Origin: Yamagishiella unicocca
Lineage: Eukaryota > Chlorophyta > Chlorophyceae > Chlamydomonadales > Volvocaceae
Length of the DNA: 64,000 bases
Direction: 5' to 3'
Assembly: GCA_003116995.1 (NCBI GenBank)
Contig: BDSL01000158.1
Coordinates: 62,001-126,000 of the forward strand
In this document: positions 23,259 through 33,931 of the stretch, one piece after another
How the letters are laid out: every line of letters begins with the position of its first letter
How positions within the stretch are numbered: position 1 is the stretch's first letter
Program-made: the position numbers and the translations under genes
The notes under the pieces: model-generated
Told to the model about the DNA's origin: nothing
The model's database searches: none
Seen by the model: only the letters and a program-made list of their open reading frames with translations

Positions 23259-23934
23259 TTCTTTAACCTTGGATGTGAACTGGGCGTTTTTCTTTAGCAG
23301 GTTAATAACTAAATATAAGTAACGGATCGGCGATATTATATACTCCTTTTTTGGCGCCATGTTTTCCGCCAAGCCATACAACCGATGCGGTACGATGTTG
23401 AAGCTCGACAGCTTCCGTTCCTCTTCACGATCTGGTAATCGATACAATTTCGTGCTTTCAGGAATTGCCAACTGTCACGAATTATGTTAGCCCTAAGCTA
23501 TTGCGCCAGAAACCTCGGTTACCTCAGTTACAAGTGATCGTGCAACCGTGCAAACGAGTCGCAACCAATTAAGCCATCGCTGGCATGCTTTTCGGGTTTG
23601 TTTGTTTTTTGTGTCTGTATCAGAGACGTAATAATTTCCGCAACTATTATGATGTGAACTTTCAATGTCTATGCGTGTGCGTGCATCGGCTAACCTCAGG
23701 GATGCATGGACGTATTTAAACCAACAACAAACGTCGCACAGAGGAGGGGAACCGACAACCAGCAGCAACGCTGGTGTTTCTCAAACGGCATGTATCTTAT
23801 AACTCACGGAACCCGGAAGTTCGCGCGTGCGGCCGTCATCCCTCACATCCCTACCAGTCCCTACCAGCAGCTGCATCTGATTAACATATAAACCAAGGCA
23901 TCTCTTCCAGCGCGTGCCCGACAGAATGGGAACC

Positions 23935-24320
23935 GAAACAACAGGGTTCATTTGACTTGCGCCGTCGGATCGCGCTCATTGCCCAGTCGTTGCAACAACC
24001 ACACGTGATCACTAAAATGCACATGAATGCGTGATCGCCAGACGTATAACAGCCAGTGGCAGTGCCATTTGATGTATAAAGGTTTTTTAACGTTTACTTT
24101 GGAACGCTACGCCACACTCCAGCCATGCATTATGGCGCGGTGTAACCCAGGCGAGGTGTGAATTATGGAAACGACGAGCAGGCGCACATTCGAATTGCGC
24201 TCATTGCACGTTAATTGCGACAACAATACGCGATCACCAAAATGCAGATAATTGCGTGATCAACAAGCGTTTCACAGCCTGCGGCAGTGTCAGTGTTGTG
24301 TACCGATACAGGTTTTGGTG
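23935..24320. repeat. Internal duplication upstream of pherophorin copy 2
   Basis: Two related blocks (about 23940-24060 and 24185-24320) share GCGCTCATTGC, then CAAC(A/C)A and CGTGATCAC/CGCGATCACC, AAAATGCA and TGCGTGATC. The equivalent region of copy 1 (about 17828-17960) has only one such block. It lies 0.7-1.1 kb upstream of the copy 2 start codon. Confidence 0.65.
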
Positions 24321-24494
24321 TAGTTCGATTGGAACGCCCTGTAGCCCAGGCAATTTGCGGAACCCAGCAGGCGCCCATAGTCACCTGCTTGATGGAGTCC
24401 AAGCAGCTGCCGGCGCTGCCCGCTCTTGCGCAAATTCAAGTGGCGCCAATCCTATGCTGCTGAAGTGATTGGACGTCCTATGCTGCTGAAGTGA

Positions 24495-24787
24495 TTGAAG
24501 ATAGATCTAAGCTTGGATGTCCAGTTGTGGAAGGAGTTTGTCACGGCGCTAAAAGGCAACCTCACGCTACTGTCTGTACAATCTGCTGGTGATGGTGGTT
24601 GTGGCACTTTGTGGCCGCGGGCCCACATCTCGTGCGTGGACGCGGCGGGAGCCGCGGTGTGGGAGGTGCGGTGGGGAAGCCAACCAGACCTGAGAACTTT
24701 TCGAATACCGAGGATGAGGATGAAAAGCCACAGCAGCAGCGGAAGTCACGCAACGGGCGTCGTCGCAGTCGTTTCGGAAGCAGGTAG
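24495..24787 (+). other. Conserved short plus-strand frame, copy 2, frameshifted
   Basis: Here the KIDLSLDVQLWKEFVTALKG block and the RGRGGSR...NTEDEDEKP block seen in copy 1 lie in different frames, because the segment between them differs in length. The second block runs on to QQQRKSRNGRRRSRFGSR and TAG at 24787. Either a coding exon has been broken in this copy, or the conserved part is not protein-coding. Confidence 0.3.
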
Positions 24788-24790
24788 GCA

Positions 24791-27190
24791 TGCGGCTGGA
24801 CGTCGGAGTTCGGTTTCAGTACATTAGGGCGTACTATCCAGGATTACACAAGGCATCCGGGATCCCAGTCAGCAATAACCTGCAACAGTCCCTCTGAGGA
24901 TGAGGATATCATATAAGATTTACAGTGTCATCAAGCCCGGGCGAGCCAGGTCAGAAAAGGTGCCGGAAGGTAGGCCAGCACGGGAGGCGGACGTACACCG
25001 CGCGGCCTCTGCGGCCTCTGTATCATGGTCTGGTCAACCATGGCTCATCGGGCCCTCCCGCTGCCCTCCTGGTTGTGCTTCCGGGCTTGTAGGCGTTCTG
25101 CCGCCCTTGTAAATGTGAAGTTTTGTCCAACTCCTCAGCGAAGCGGTCGGTCAGCAGGCGCACAAAATGCAATACAGCAAGGGAGCCATAGATGTGTTTG
25201 AATACTAAGCGCATGGTAGTCAGCGAGGAACCTGCGTTGCCCCACCGTTATCAAGCGCTGTTCCTACTTGTGCCATTTTGGTAAAGTAGTTGAGCTATTT
25301 TCGCCGTATCTGCTCTTGTCATGGCCCTACTCCAGCATCCCTCGTTCGACACGTATGTATTCCCGACATCGCTGTTAACTCGGCAGATGTTGGGCATTGA
25401 AGCAGTACATGCTTTTCATCTTTCCCTGCCCGTATGTACTCCTCGCGTCAGACTCGATCAGAATGCGTGTTTTTCCAGGGAGCTGCTTCAACTACAAGTG
25501 CGGAAGCACAACCTCGATGGCTAGCGGACCACGCACGCACTCTGCCTGCCTTCCTGGCTGCAATGTGCCACACGCATTGCTTGGACTCCCGTTGACCACT
25601 CTCAGAGCATCCGACTAAGAGGTAATTTTCTTCAAGCGGCTGCTTACTGGGGATTGTTTGGAATTGATGCCCCGCCGCCGCCAACGCCGCCAGCACCGCC
25701 GCCGCCAACGCCGTCGGCACCATTCCGGGCCGCCCCTCCCGCAATCGATGCCCCGCCGTGGTGCGCCCGTGCCGCCGTGCTGCCATGCCGCCGTTGTCGC
25801 CCTTGTCGCCCGCCCACCATTCCGCTGTTGTCACCGCCGTGTGGCCGGAGCACGAGAAACGAGCAGGAGAACGAGGGAGCGGCTGTCCGCGAGCGAATGC
25901 GCAAGCTTCGCGCGCAACAGAAGGCCACCTGCACCGCAGAGCAGCTTCAGAAACAGCACAAGAACTCAGCAGCTTTGGCTGGGGGCCGGCGCACGGCGCG
26001 GATGTTTGGCTACGAGAACGCGGCCGCACAGTTCGTTGCAGAAGATGTCTCGGACGGCCCTATCATAGGAGCTGCCGCACCGATCGCGGACAGGATGCCA
26101 TTCCTGATGCGGCCCAGGCCTCCTGCTGCTGAGGCCTGGGCCGCTTCTGGTATGGCTTCCGGCCCGCGATCGGTGCCTAGCTGGTACGGTCGGGAGCAGC
26201 AGTCAGGCAAAACCGGTTGCAATCGGTTATGTTGCAGTTGCAGGTGTGGACCAGCGCCTTTCCTCGGCGTAAACTTGGGCGTGCCAGCACTGGCACGACA
26301 GCTCACCTCTGGCAGCATCCAACACAGTCTGGATGGCAGGTTCAATCCCTGCAGTGATCCTCGGCAGCATCACATGGCATTGGCCGTTTGGCCACTCACC
26401 GGTGGGCCGCTGCAAAGGCATTGGTGCTTGGGCCGGTCACCGTTCGCTCGCTATTTGTCCCGGAATCCGCCATCCAATGCGCGTACGATAACCTCGCAGG
26501 TCGCTGCCGCGGCCCATACACACATCTGCGAGGTCCTACGCCGCTTACGAAACCTTACCGGCATCAAACGGCTGTAACATGACCGTGGGAAGCGGCGCGT
26601 ACAGGCACCGGCAAGCTGAAATGGAAGGCGAGACAATTGGTGTAGACGGCGGCAACGGCTTACAGATGGTGAAACGGCGGCAAGGGGCTTCGGCAGGGGG
26701 ACCGAGGCGGGAATGCGATGGAAACGGTGGGGACGGCGAAGGCTGCGAAACGGCCTCAAGATTGTGGGGATATGTGGGGGCAACGGAGAGGGCAGCGAAC
26801 AGGGCCACAGCAGCAATCGAAAACACGACGGCCGGGAGGCTGTGGGCGCGGCGGAAGTGAGGCCGACAGCAGGGTAGCTGCATTAGGATGCGGGGCCGGA
26901 CTGAGCGGGACGGCGCGATTGGGGCGGTGCGCTGCGTTGGGGTTCAATTCGTGCGATCAGTGCGGAGGTGGGACTGGCGGCAGGCTGGCAGGGGCGGCAG
27001 GGTGGCAGGGGCGGCACCGTACACTGGTGAAACGCCTTCGGCCGATTGGAAACGTGAACGACAAACCGCATCTGTGCCGGTTTAACGCGACTGATGATTG
27101 GACGCTTGGAGACTGTGGGGTGGCGATGGGGGCGGCAGCGGGGGGGCGGCGGGAGCCACGGGGCCCGTACTTTGACGGCACCCTCCGTGG
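24791..27190. other. Gene-poor region with Pro/Ala-rich shadow ORFs
   Basis: Long open frames on both strands here come from high GC and CCGCCG repeats (25670-25720). None starts at an ATG with recognisable domains and none splices to a neighbour. The stretch contains a long hairpin, listed separately. No rRNA or additional tRNA was seen. Confidence 0.45.
26078..26175. other. Long imperfect hairpin, 45-bp arms and 8-nt loop
   Basis: Positions 26078-26122 and 26131-26175 are reverse complements at 39 of 45 positions with no gaps. They are joined by the loop CTGCTGCT at 26123-26130. The 14 bp next to the loop (GCGGCCCAGGCCTC) pair perfectly. Mismatches are scattered singly, several of them T opposite T. 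Weaker pairing continues outward a few bases. The shape and size resemble algal miRNA or siRNA precursors, but transcription is not shown. It could also be a small foldback transposon. Confidence 0.6.
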
Positions 27191-27233
27191 GCACGCGACT
27201 TGTTTTCAGGAATCTTGGTGGAATGTGTCACCA

Positions 27234-27328
27234 GCGGGCGTGGCGCAGTGGTTAGCGCGTAGGTCTCATATGTCGATGTATGACTTAGGGACATCCTAAG
27301 GTCGAGGGTTCGAAACCCTCCGCCCGCA
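27234..27328 (+). tRNA. tRNA-Met (CAU), elongator, with intron, copy 1
   Basis: Acceptor strands GCGGGCG (27234-27240) and CGCCCGC (27321-27327) pair fully, with discriminator A at 27328. A D-arm region GGCGCAGTGGTTAGCGC is followed by TAGGTCTCATA, placing CAU in the anticodon loop. A 22-nt intron (about 27271-27292) sits one base after the anticodon, the canonical position. The T-arm GAGGGTTCGAAACCCTC is perfect. The sequence resembles plant elongator tRNA-Met, which also carries an intron at this place. Confidence 0.92.
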
Positions 27329-27356
27329 ATGGTGTCTTGTATATATTCTATCGACT

Positions 27357-27428
27357 GCTGATGTAGCTCAGTGGAAGAGTACCCGTTTAGTAAGCGGGAG
27401 GTCCCGAGATCAAAGCTCGGCATGAGCA
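27357..27428 (+). tRNA. tRNA-Thr (AGU), copy 1
   Basis: This 72-nt cloverleaf has acceptor strands GCTGATG and CATGAGC (one mismatch, G opposite G), D-arm GTAGCTCAGTGGAAGAGTAC, and anticodon arm CCCGT-TTAGTAA-GCGGG with AGU at the anticodon. The T-arm is CCGAG-ATCAAAG-CTCGG. The T-loop begins A rather than the invariant T, so the internal promoter is slightly off consensus. It lies 28 bases after tRNA-Met. Confidence 0.8.
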
Positions 27429-27483
27429 GAATATGTTGTAGCACGCGACTTGTTTTCAGGAATCTTGGTGGAATGTGTCACCA

Positions 27484-27578
27484 GCGGGCGTGGCGCAGTG
27501 GTTAGCGCGTAGGTCTCATATGTCGATGTATGACTTAGGGACATCCTAAGGTCGAGGGTTCGAAACCCTCCGCCCGCA
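27484..27578 (+). tRNA. tRNA-Met (CAU), elongator, with intron, copy 2
   Basis: Identical in sequence to the first copy, including the 22-nt intron (about 27521-27542), exactly 250 bases downstream. Confidence 0.92.
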
Positions 27579-27606
27579 ATGGTGTCTTGTATATATTCTA
27601 TCGACT

Positions 27607-27678
27607 GCTGATGTAGCTCAGTGGAAGAGCACCTGTTTAGTAAGCGGGAGGTCCCGAGATCAAAGCTCGGCATGAGCA
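27607..27678 (+). tRNA. tRNA-Thr (AGU), copy 2
   Basis: Same as the first tRNA-Thr except for small changes, such as GAGC for GAGT after the D-loop and CCTGT for CCCGT in the anticodon stem. The latter converts a C-G pair to a T-G wobble. The anticodon AGU is unchanged, and the same unusual A-starting T-loop is present. Confidence 0.78.
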
Positions 27679-28001
27679 GAATATGTTGTATCATTCTTGA
27701 AGGGTAAAGACTACTGCTGCAAGCAAAGTTCTGTAGCAGTAGCAGTCACAGTGGGATCAGACCAGAACTTTGAGTCAAATTGTTATAAATACCCTTGTCG
27801 TAAGGAATCGAAGCCAATTACTGCCCCTTTTGCTTCCTTCATTGAGGCAGTTCCTTCGCCTCCATCATCACTTCGGGCGTGGCCTTCACGAACGGGAATA
27901 CATTCCCCTCCAGGGTAACACACCCTCATTCCAGAACACATTGCTACCCCCTCCCCATCCCAAACCCGTCCCCCTCCCCGTGCTGGTCATATCACGTCAT
28001 G

Positions 28002-31000
28002 TCATGTCCGGGGCTTCTTGCGGGGCATATTACTCATCATGCCGCGCCCCGTGCCACGCCCTACCCCTATGCTCATGCCCCCTCCTGTGCTCCTGGCCGG
28101 ACCCGACACTGCCCCTGGCCCCGTCCCCGCTGGCCCCGCTGCTGGGTTGCGGCCCCGGGCCCACTGGAAGAACTCGCACCGGCCGTTGGGCGGCAGACCG
28201 TCGGGGCGCGCGCAGCACCAGAACTGACGGCCGTTGTTCTCCCCCTTCTTCTTCACGGTTCGTACGACACACGGCTCGCTGTGGCCGCTGCACCTGTGGG
28301 CCGCAGAAATACAACCTGTTGTTTGTTTGGTTGTTTGAACGCGAGGAGCTAGACCACCACCCCACCAAAAGCATCACGCCAAGCGGCAAACAGTGGCAAG
28401 CATTGGCACCCCCATATACACACGCACGATCATCAGCTTGCCGTACCGTACAACACCCCACCTGGGCGGCTTCATCTGGTCCTGGATCTGGCGCCACGCC
28501 ACCGCCGCCGCGGTGGTACGCCCCCCCGCCTCCGCCGGCTGCGTCGCCGCCAGCACTGCTGCCGCCGCCTGGTCCCGCTCCGAAACCGCCGCCTGCAGGT
28601 CTGGCCCGGGTTCCCTCGCCTCCGCCTGGTCCACCTCCGGTTCCCCCACCTGCAGATCCCGCTGCTCGGACCCCACCGCACTCGCCGGTGCAGGAGCATT
28701 CCCATCCTGCTGCCATGGGACGACCCCTCCCTGGAGCTCCGCCGCAGTTGCATCCGGGCCCTCATACACAGGTCCCCGCAGCTCACGAGATGCCGCTCCG
28801 AAACCCCACGGGCCACGTCGCTGCTGCCTGTGCTGCTGCTGCCGCCACCCTTGCCATTGCTGCTGTTCCTCCTGTGGCGGTGGCTGCTGCCCCAGCTGCA
28901 CCATCCCCGGTCCTGGCGGGTCTCCGAAGCCCTCCGGTACAGCCTCCCCCCGGCTGACCCACATCGCGCCGGCGCCGACGCCCGCCGCCCCGGGCCTTTC
29001 AAAGCCATATCCCTCATCGTCCGTGTCGTGCAGTGCGGCCTCTTCTGTCCCGCACCAAGGCGCAGCTTCCTCTCGCGCGGTGCCCCTACCCGCCTGGTCG
29101 TCGTCGCCGCCGCCATCGCGCCTCTGGGTAGCCCAGCCATAGTCCTGAGGGCTGCCCGCTGCCGCACCAGCTCCGTACGAGTGAGTACTGCAGGTGTCGT
29201 ACGTACCGCTTCCCACACCGGCGTCACACTGCCGCAAGAACTGCTGTGGCGGCGGCAGTAGCGGCGCCAGCTCCCGGTGTATCGCCGGGCGTATGCTGCT
29301 TCCCGAGTACGGCTGCAAGCGGGGCGAGTCAGCGCTGAACCCATGACCATGTCCATGTTGGTGTTGGTGGTGATGTTGGTCTCGGTGGTGTTGGTGGTGT
29401 TGGTGGTGTTGGTGGTGTAGGACGCTGACATCGTTTGATGGGAGAAGAGGCTGCTGGGGCGGATAAGAGGAACTGGGCGGCCGGACTCCCACCCCCGACC
29501 CGCACACAGGACCAGGACCTGCCGCGTCCGCACCGTCACCAGCTCTTTCCCCGGTGCTTGTGCTCTCGGCGCCAGCGCCCATCTGAGCCCCGGAGGCACT
29601 GCTCGGCTCCGCTGCGTCCGCTGGCGCTCTGGGCCGCAGAAACGCCGTCAGCTTCCGCTGGCCGTCCCCGCCCGCCAGGCCCCTGCCCGCTCCCCTTCCG
29701 CCACCTCCCCTGGGAGGCAGGGGAGGACCCGAGCTCGCAGAGCGGCGCGTCGCCACCGCGGCCGGGTTGCCTGTCTGCAATTGGTGGCGCCCGCGGCCAC
29801 CGCCATTCGCGCCACCACCAGCACCACTACTTTCAACAACAGCGGGTCCGCTGGAGGACCGCCCTGCGGCGGCGGCGGCGGCAGCTACAGCCCGGGCGTC
29901 ATCTGGGGCTGTAGCGGCCGTGGTGGTCCGCCGTGCGATGCACGCCTGCAGCGTCGCCTGACGCGTGGCGTCGAAGAGGCCGCGGCTGCTCAGCGGCGGA
30001 GGCGGGCCGCCGGCCGCCGACCCGCGGGTCACCTGTTCGTCCGGCAGCTCCAGCTCCACCCAGGCGGGCGCGTGGTCGCTGCCCTCGAAATCCGACATCA
30101 CGTCCTGGAGCGCATGTGTGGTGCGGGGGGAGAAGATGAAACGACGCGGACGGGGAGCGCGTTGCCCAGATACGAAACACACATGCGCTGATAAGGACTG
30201 AGCTGCGAGGCGTGCATACGTATACAGCAGAGCAACCCTCTCTTCCATGGGTTCCCCGGGCTTCCTATTCCCCGGGCTTCAGATTCCCCGGGCTTTCCTC
30301 AATGCCTCCTAATCCTCACCACCACCACCACCACCGCAAGCTGCATGTCATTACAGCGGCTGTGCGCCGGCCTCCCTTGCCCCTGCCCCTGTAGGCAGGC
30401 AGGGACCAACCCTTGCTCCGAACCACCTCACCGCTGCCAATACCCACTCCGGGCACCCGTTCGCGGCTCCGAAGTCTACCGCAGCAGTACCCTCGCCGGC
30501 AGCACTTGCCACCCTCGCCGCTGCCACCGCCGCCGCCGTCTCGCTGCCATCCGCCGCCAGGATGTGGTCGATTCGGGAGCCGTAGTTGTTGACACGTGCG
30601 CCGGAGGAGGTGTTCCAGCACGTGTACGCGTGCTGCCTGCGGCGCCGTACACATACACGTGCCCTTTCACGTGTGTTGTTGAGCCACCAAGTGCCGTGGG
30701 GCGCCGGAGGCGCTATGGATGGTACGGCGCTGCTGCGAAGGCGCACAAAAGCAACGCACCCCTCGCGCGGGCAAAGCCCCTCAGCCCCACAAGGGAGGAA
30801 GGGCTCGGTTCCGGAGCCGCTCCAAAACCCGCATATGCCCCGCCCCCAGCGCCTGCCCCAACCCAGTTCTCCAGCATGCATCTCAAAACTTCTGTTTCTA
30901 AACGCTTTTTTTTCCGGGCATCCGCGGGTCTCCCTCGAAACCCCCAGCGCCTGCCAGACGAGCCGGTCACGTGATGCAGCACCCTCCCTGCCGCAGCCAC

Positions 31001-33031
31001 CAGCAGCTCCGAGACCTGACAGTACCTGTTGGGGTGGAAGGCTCGAAAGGTATCCACGAACGGTGCCGCCCCCTCGACGCCTCCACTCCCCCCGCCTCCC
31101 GCCTCGCCGGCGGCGGCGCCGGCGGCGGCGCCACTGCCGTCCGGTGGTTGCCGATCGCGGTGCCGCCGGCCGCGCGCCATAAGGCCCCGCAGCCAGGCGC
31201 GATCGGCTCGCCGCACGTCAAATTCGCGGGTTGTCGCTCCGCACACGTCCAGGTGGTCAGGGGCGATGTTCAGGTCCCCCAGCAGCACCACACGGCGACC
31301 CTGGGCCAGCAGGGAGTCCAGCCGGAGCTGCAGCGCCTGCAGGTTGGGAGTTGGGAGTTGGGAGTTGGGGAGAAGGAGGGGAGTCGCTACTGGACGAATG
31401 GCTGTGATGGTCGACTGGCTGGGGTGCGGCAGGCTGGAGCCAGCTTGGCTGTGATGGTCGACTGGCTGGGTGCAGCGGGGCTGGAGCCAGCTCTGTGGGT
31501 CTGAGGTGGCGTCTTGTGGACGCGAGGCGGCGCCACCTCAGACCTGCGCTATTGTGATGCTGCGCAATGCTGGCTTGGGGTGCAATGCTGCCGCGTTGCC
31601 ATGTACTACTTGCTGGTGAGGCTGCGTTCAACGCCGAGGAAAAACAGACGGGCCTTATGACAAATCCGGGTAGATCTTGGCGAGCAAGGGACGCACCCGA
31701 ACCCGAATCCAGGGGTGGCCGCATGGTGTGTACGGCCGCAGCAACCCGCCCCTTGCTTCCGCCTGATGACATGCGGCCACGTCACGCAGCCGGCCCCCTG
31801 CCGTACAAAGCTGCCAGCCCCGAAACCACAGCCGTAGGGACCCGCGTACCTGGTAGAACTGCATCTTGTACGACATGCGCTCCTCCGCCCGCTCCTCGCT
31901 GCTGATGGCGGGGCCGTACACGTTGACGAGCACCAGCGCGCCGTGGTCGGTGATCACAACGCGACCCTCGCCGTCCAGGTTTCGGAGCGCCTCGGGACCC
32001 AGGCCCGCGGCCCGCCAGCGGGGGTGCAGCTGCGCCGCCGCCGCGTCGGGGCGGCTGCCTGCCGCGCGCGAGGAGCACCGAACGGAAGGCAGGGTTTCGG
32101 AGCCGAGGGCTTGGAAGGTAGGCTGAGGCAAGCACACGAAGCGCAAACCGGACGCCGGCTACTCTTACCCTTCATCATCTATTTCGTGGACCCTCCTCCG
32201 GGGACTTCGCCAAATGTCACCAAACTTTTGATTTGGGCTCTTCAAGATATGTATAATACAAATATCCACTTCCCTGCGCAGTGTATGGAAGCGACCCCCC
32301 TTCGCCTCTTCCTCCGCTTGGCCCGACATGCGTGGCAACCTCCCTCGGGCTACCACCACACCACCACCGCACTGCCGCACCTGGGGGCAGCTCCAGCACC
32401 CCGGTGAAGCCCTCCTCCGCGTGCTGCGGCACGGTGCGGTCTCGGCGGCAGAAGGTCGCGACACCCGAGTAGCCGGTCTTGCCCCGAGTGAAGGCAAAGA
32501 ACGACTCCCTGTTCGAGGCAGCGATCGAGGAGAGGTGGGTGGGGACTGTAGGCTTCTACGCAGACTGTAGCGCGATGGAACCAAAATGCCAGTTGTGGCT
32601 CGGCGGGCAATTGTGTTGGCAAACCGATTCTGCAGTGTGTCATTGAATCTGGAGGTGCGGTGCCGGCAGGCAACCGTCCGTCACACGATTTGGCAAGGTC
32701 CCTCCCTCACCCGTCAGAGGACGAAGCAAGATTTACAGTGTATTCCCGCTTATGGGAAAAGCGGGAGACAACAGCTGCGGGATAGTACCGTATACACGCA
32801 TGCGTGGGAGGGGATGTGGGATGCCGTACGGAGGGTTCGCAGCGCCAGCGAGGGCGCTCACCATCCATCCGCCAGCGCCAGCTCCCTCTTGAGGTCCCCG
32901 CGGGTGAGTTTGGTCTCCTGAAAACACACCACGTCGGCATGGAGAGATTCCAGGAGGGGCACCAGGCCTCCGAATGCGGCGACGATGCGCCGCAGGCCGT
33001 TGACATTCCAGGTCAGGACTCGAAGACGCAT
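28002..33031 (-). CDS. APE2: DNA-(apurinic/apyrimidinic site) endonuclease 2
   Basis: Seven exons close in frame: 32862-33031, 32381-32508, 31850-32109, 31026-31336, 30432-30636, 28462-30104 and 28002-28293, giving 1002 residues. The N-terminal half is an exonuclease III-type (EEP) domain with all signatures: TWNVNGLR (Asn9), CFQETKL (Glu39), KTGYSGVATFC, VNVYGPA, GDLNIAPDHLD, RQHAYTCWNT and NNYGSRIDHIL, and SDHAPAW. The last exon encodes a GRF zinc finger (CSGHSEPC, WCCARP, RCEFFQWA). Between them lies a low-complexity linker of over 400 residues containing a PCNA-binding-like QRKLTAFL (about 29637-29660) and a His-rich tract. APE2 acts in the nucleus in base excision repair and 3'-end resection with PCNA. 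The family is usually about 500-600 residues, so the linker is the oddity. The start is the first ATG, giving the typical MRLRVLTWNVNG. Confidence 0.93.
29340..29420. repeat. Trinucleotide-like repeat encoding the His-rich tract of APE2
   Basis: GGTGTTGGTGGTGTTGGTGG-type repeats on the plus strand encode the HHQHHQHH tract on the minus strand. This is a likely length-variable microsatellite inside a coding exon. Confidence 0.8.
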
Positions 33032-33931
33032 GGCTGGGGGCGACAGGGCAGGAGGTGGGGGTAGAAGCACATCGCCTGCGCCGTCTGCCCTGTAAGCGAG
33101 AATGATTTAGTAGTATGTTGATCAGTCGTTCATCTCAGTTGTCGAGCGGTCCTGGGCGCTAAGGTGCGCTTATTAAGTGTGGTATCCCAACCACAAAGAA
33201 GAAAAGAAGTTAGCGCAAACTGATCTCAAAATGTCATATTTCTGTACTCCAGTTTCGTTACAGGCCAATAAGGAACCGGAAAATGGCGCCCCGGCCCGAA
33301 ACCAAACTGGAGCATCGACTTCACTTTTTTTAGCGTAGTGCCGCAGCCGCTGGTGCAAGAGCCTTGCTTAGACACTTTGCTGGGAAAAATCATGTTGATA
33401 TTTACGTGGTTTGGAAACCCACAAAGTACTTAAAACTGGCTGCCGCTGTGGCTCGGTGCCCTGAGAAGCCCTAGAAGCTAGGCAGTCGAATCAGCTGACC
33501 AATTAAAGCCTCATCAAGTTGTAACAGCAGCAGCACCGCAGCTCAGGTGAACGCCATTCAGGGCTACCGACAGTCAAATGTGGCCATGGACGAGGAATTC
33601 AAGCCACTTTTGTATCGGATTTACACCTGCGCACACCAGGCCTTGTAATTTTGCGTCAGGCTGTGGGCTTGGGCCGGTCGTTCTCAACCATGGAACCAGT
33701 AAACTGACTATTAGTTAGTGTTTCGCCCTTGCAAACGTACTTGTAGCGAACGCATAAGCATTTTCACCTAGGCAGAGCTCCCTCCCTACCGCACCGCAGC
33801 AGGACATCCTCGCCTCCTGCTTAATATAACGGTAGCCATAAATAGGGCACGTCAGCATGTACGCTACGTGGAGCCACACCGCCGCGCTTCACTCGCCCAC
33901 TGCCCCTGCCCCCTGAACTCCCCCTCAAACA
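33032..33931. other. Intergenic between APE2 and the SET-domain gene
   Basis: This stretch should contain the APE2 promoter and the 3' UTR of the SET-domain gene. TGTAA on the minus strand at 33621-33625 is a candidate polyadenylation signal for the latter. No coding feature recognised. Confidence 0.45.
33621..33625 (-). terminator. Candidate polyadenylation signal TGTAA for the SET-domain gene
   Basis: TGTAA on the minus strand lies about 307 bases downstream of the SET-domain gene stop, a common 3' UTR length in these algae. Other TGTAA motifs nearby cannot be excluded. Confidence 0.35.

Larger units (their letters stand above)
19360..24790. repeat. Segmental tandem duplication, copy 2
   Basis: This is the direct repeat of 13260-18390. 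It is about 0.3 kb longer, mainly because of an extra internal duplication upstream of its pherophorin gene (about 23935-24060 against 24185-24320). Exon sequences are more conserved than introns and flanks, the pattern expected under purifying selection or gene conversion. Confidence 0.85.
27191..27440 (+). repeat. 250-bp tRNA-bearing tandem unit, copy 1
   Basis: This unit starts GCACGCGACTTGTTTTCAGG and is repeated immediately at 27441-27690 with only a few substitutions, all seen in the tRNA-Thr part. Each unit contains tRNA-Met and tRNA-Thr genes in the same orientation. Confidence 0.9.
27441..27690 (+). repeat. 250-bp tRNA-bearing tandem unit, copy 2
   Basis: This is the second of two head-to-tail copies. 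It follows copy 1 without spacer. Confidence 0.9.

Noticed and set aside
25654..26577. A 307-codon plus-strand ORF rich in Pro and Ala
   Set aside because: It begins at a TTG, is built on CCGCCG repeats and runs through the hairpin; no domain or splice partner supports it.
27082..27694. Two nearly identical minus-strand ORFs
   Set aside because: They are antisense to the tandem tRNA-Met/tRNA-Thr genes; the similarity is due to the 250-bp duplication.
28393..29142. A 249-codon plus-strand ORF
   Set aside because: Antisense shadow of the low-complexity APE2 linker exon.
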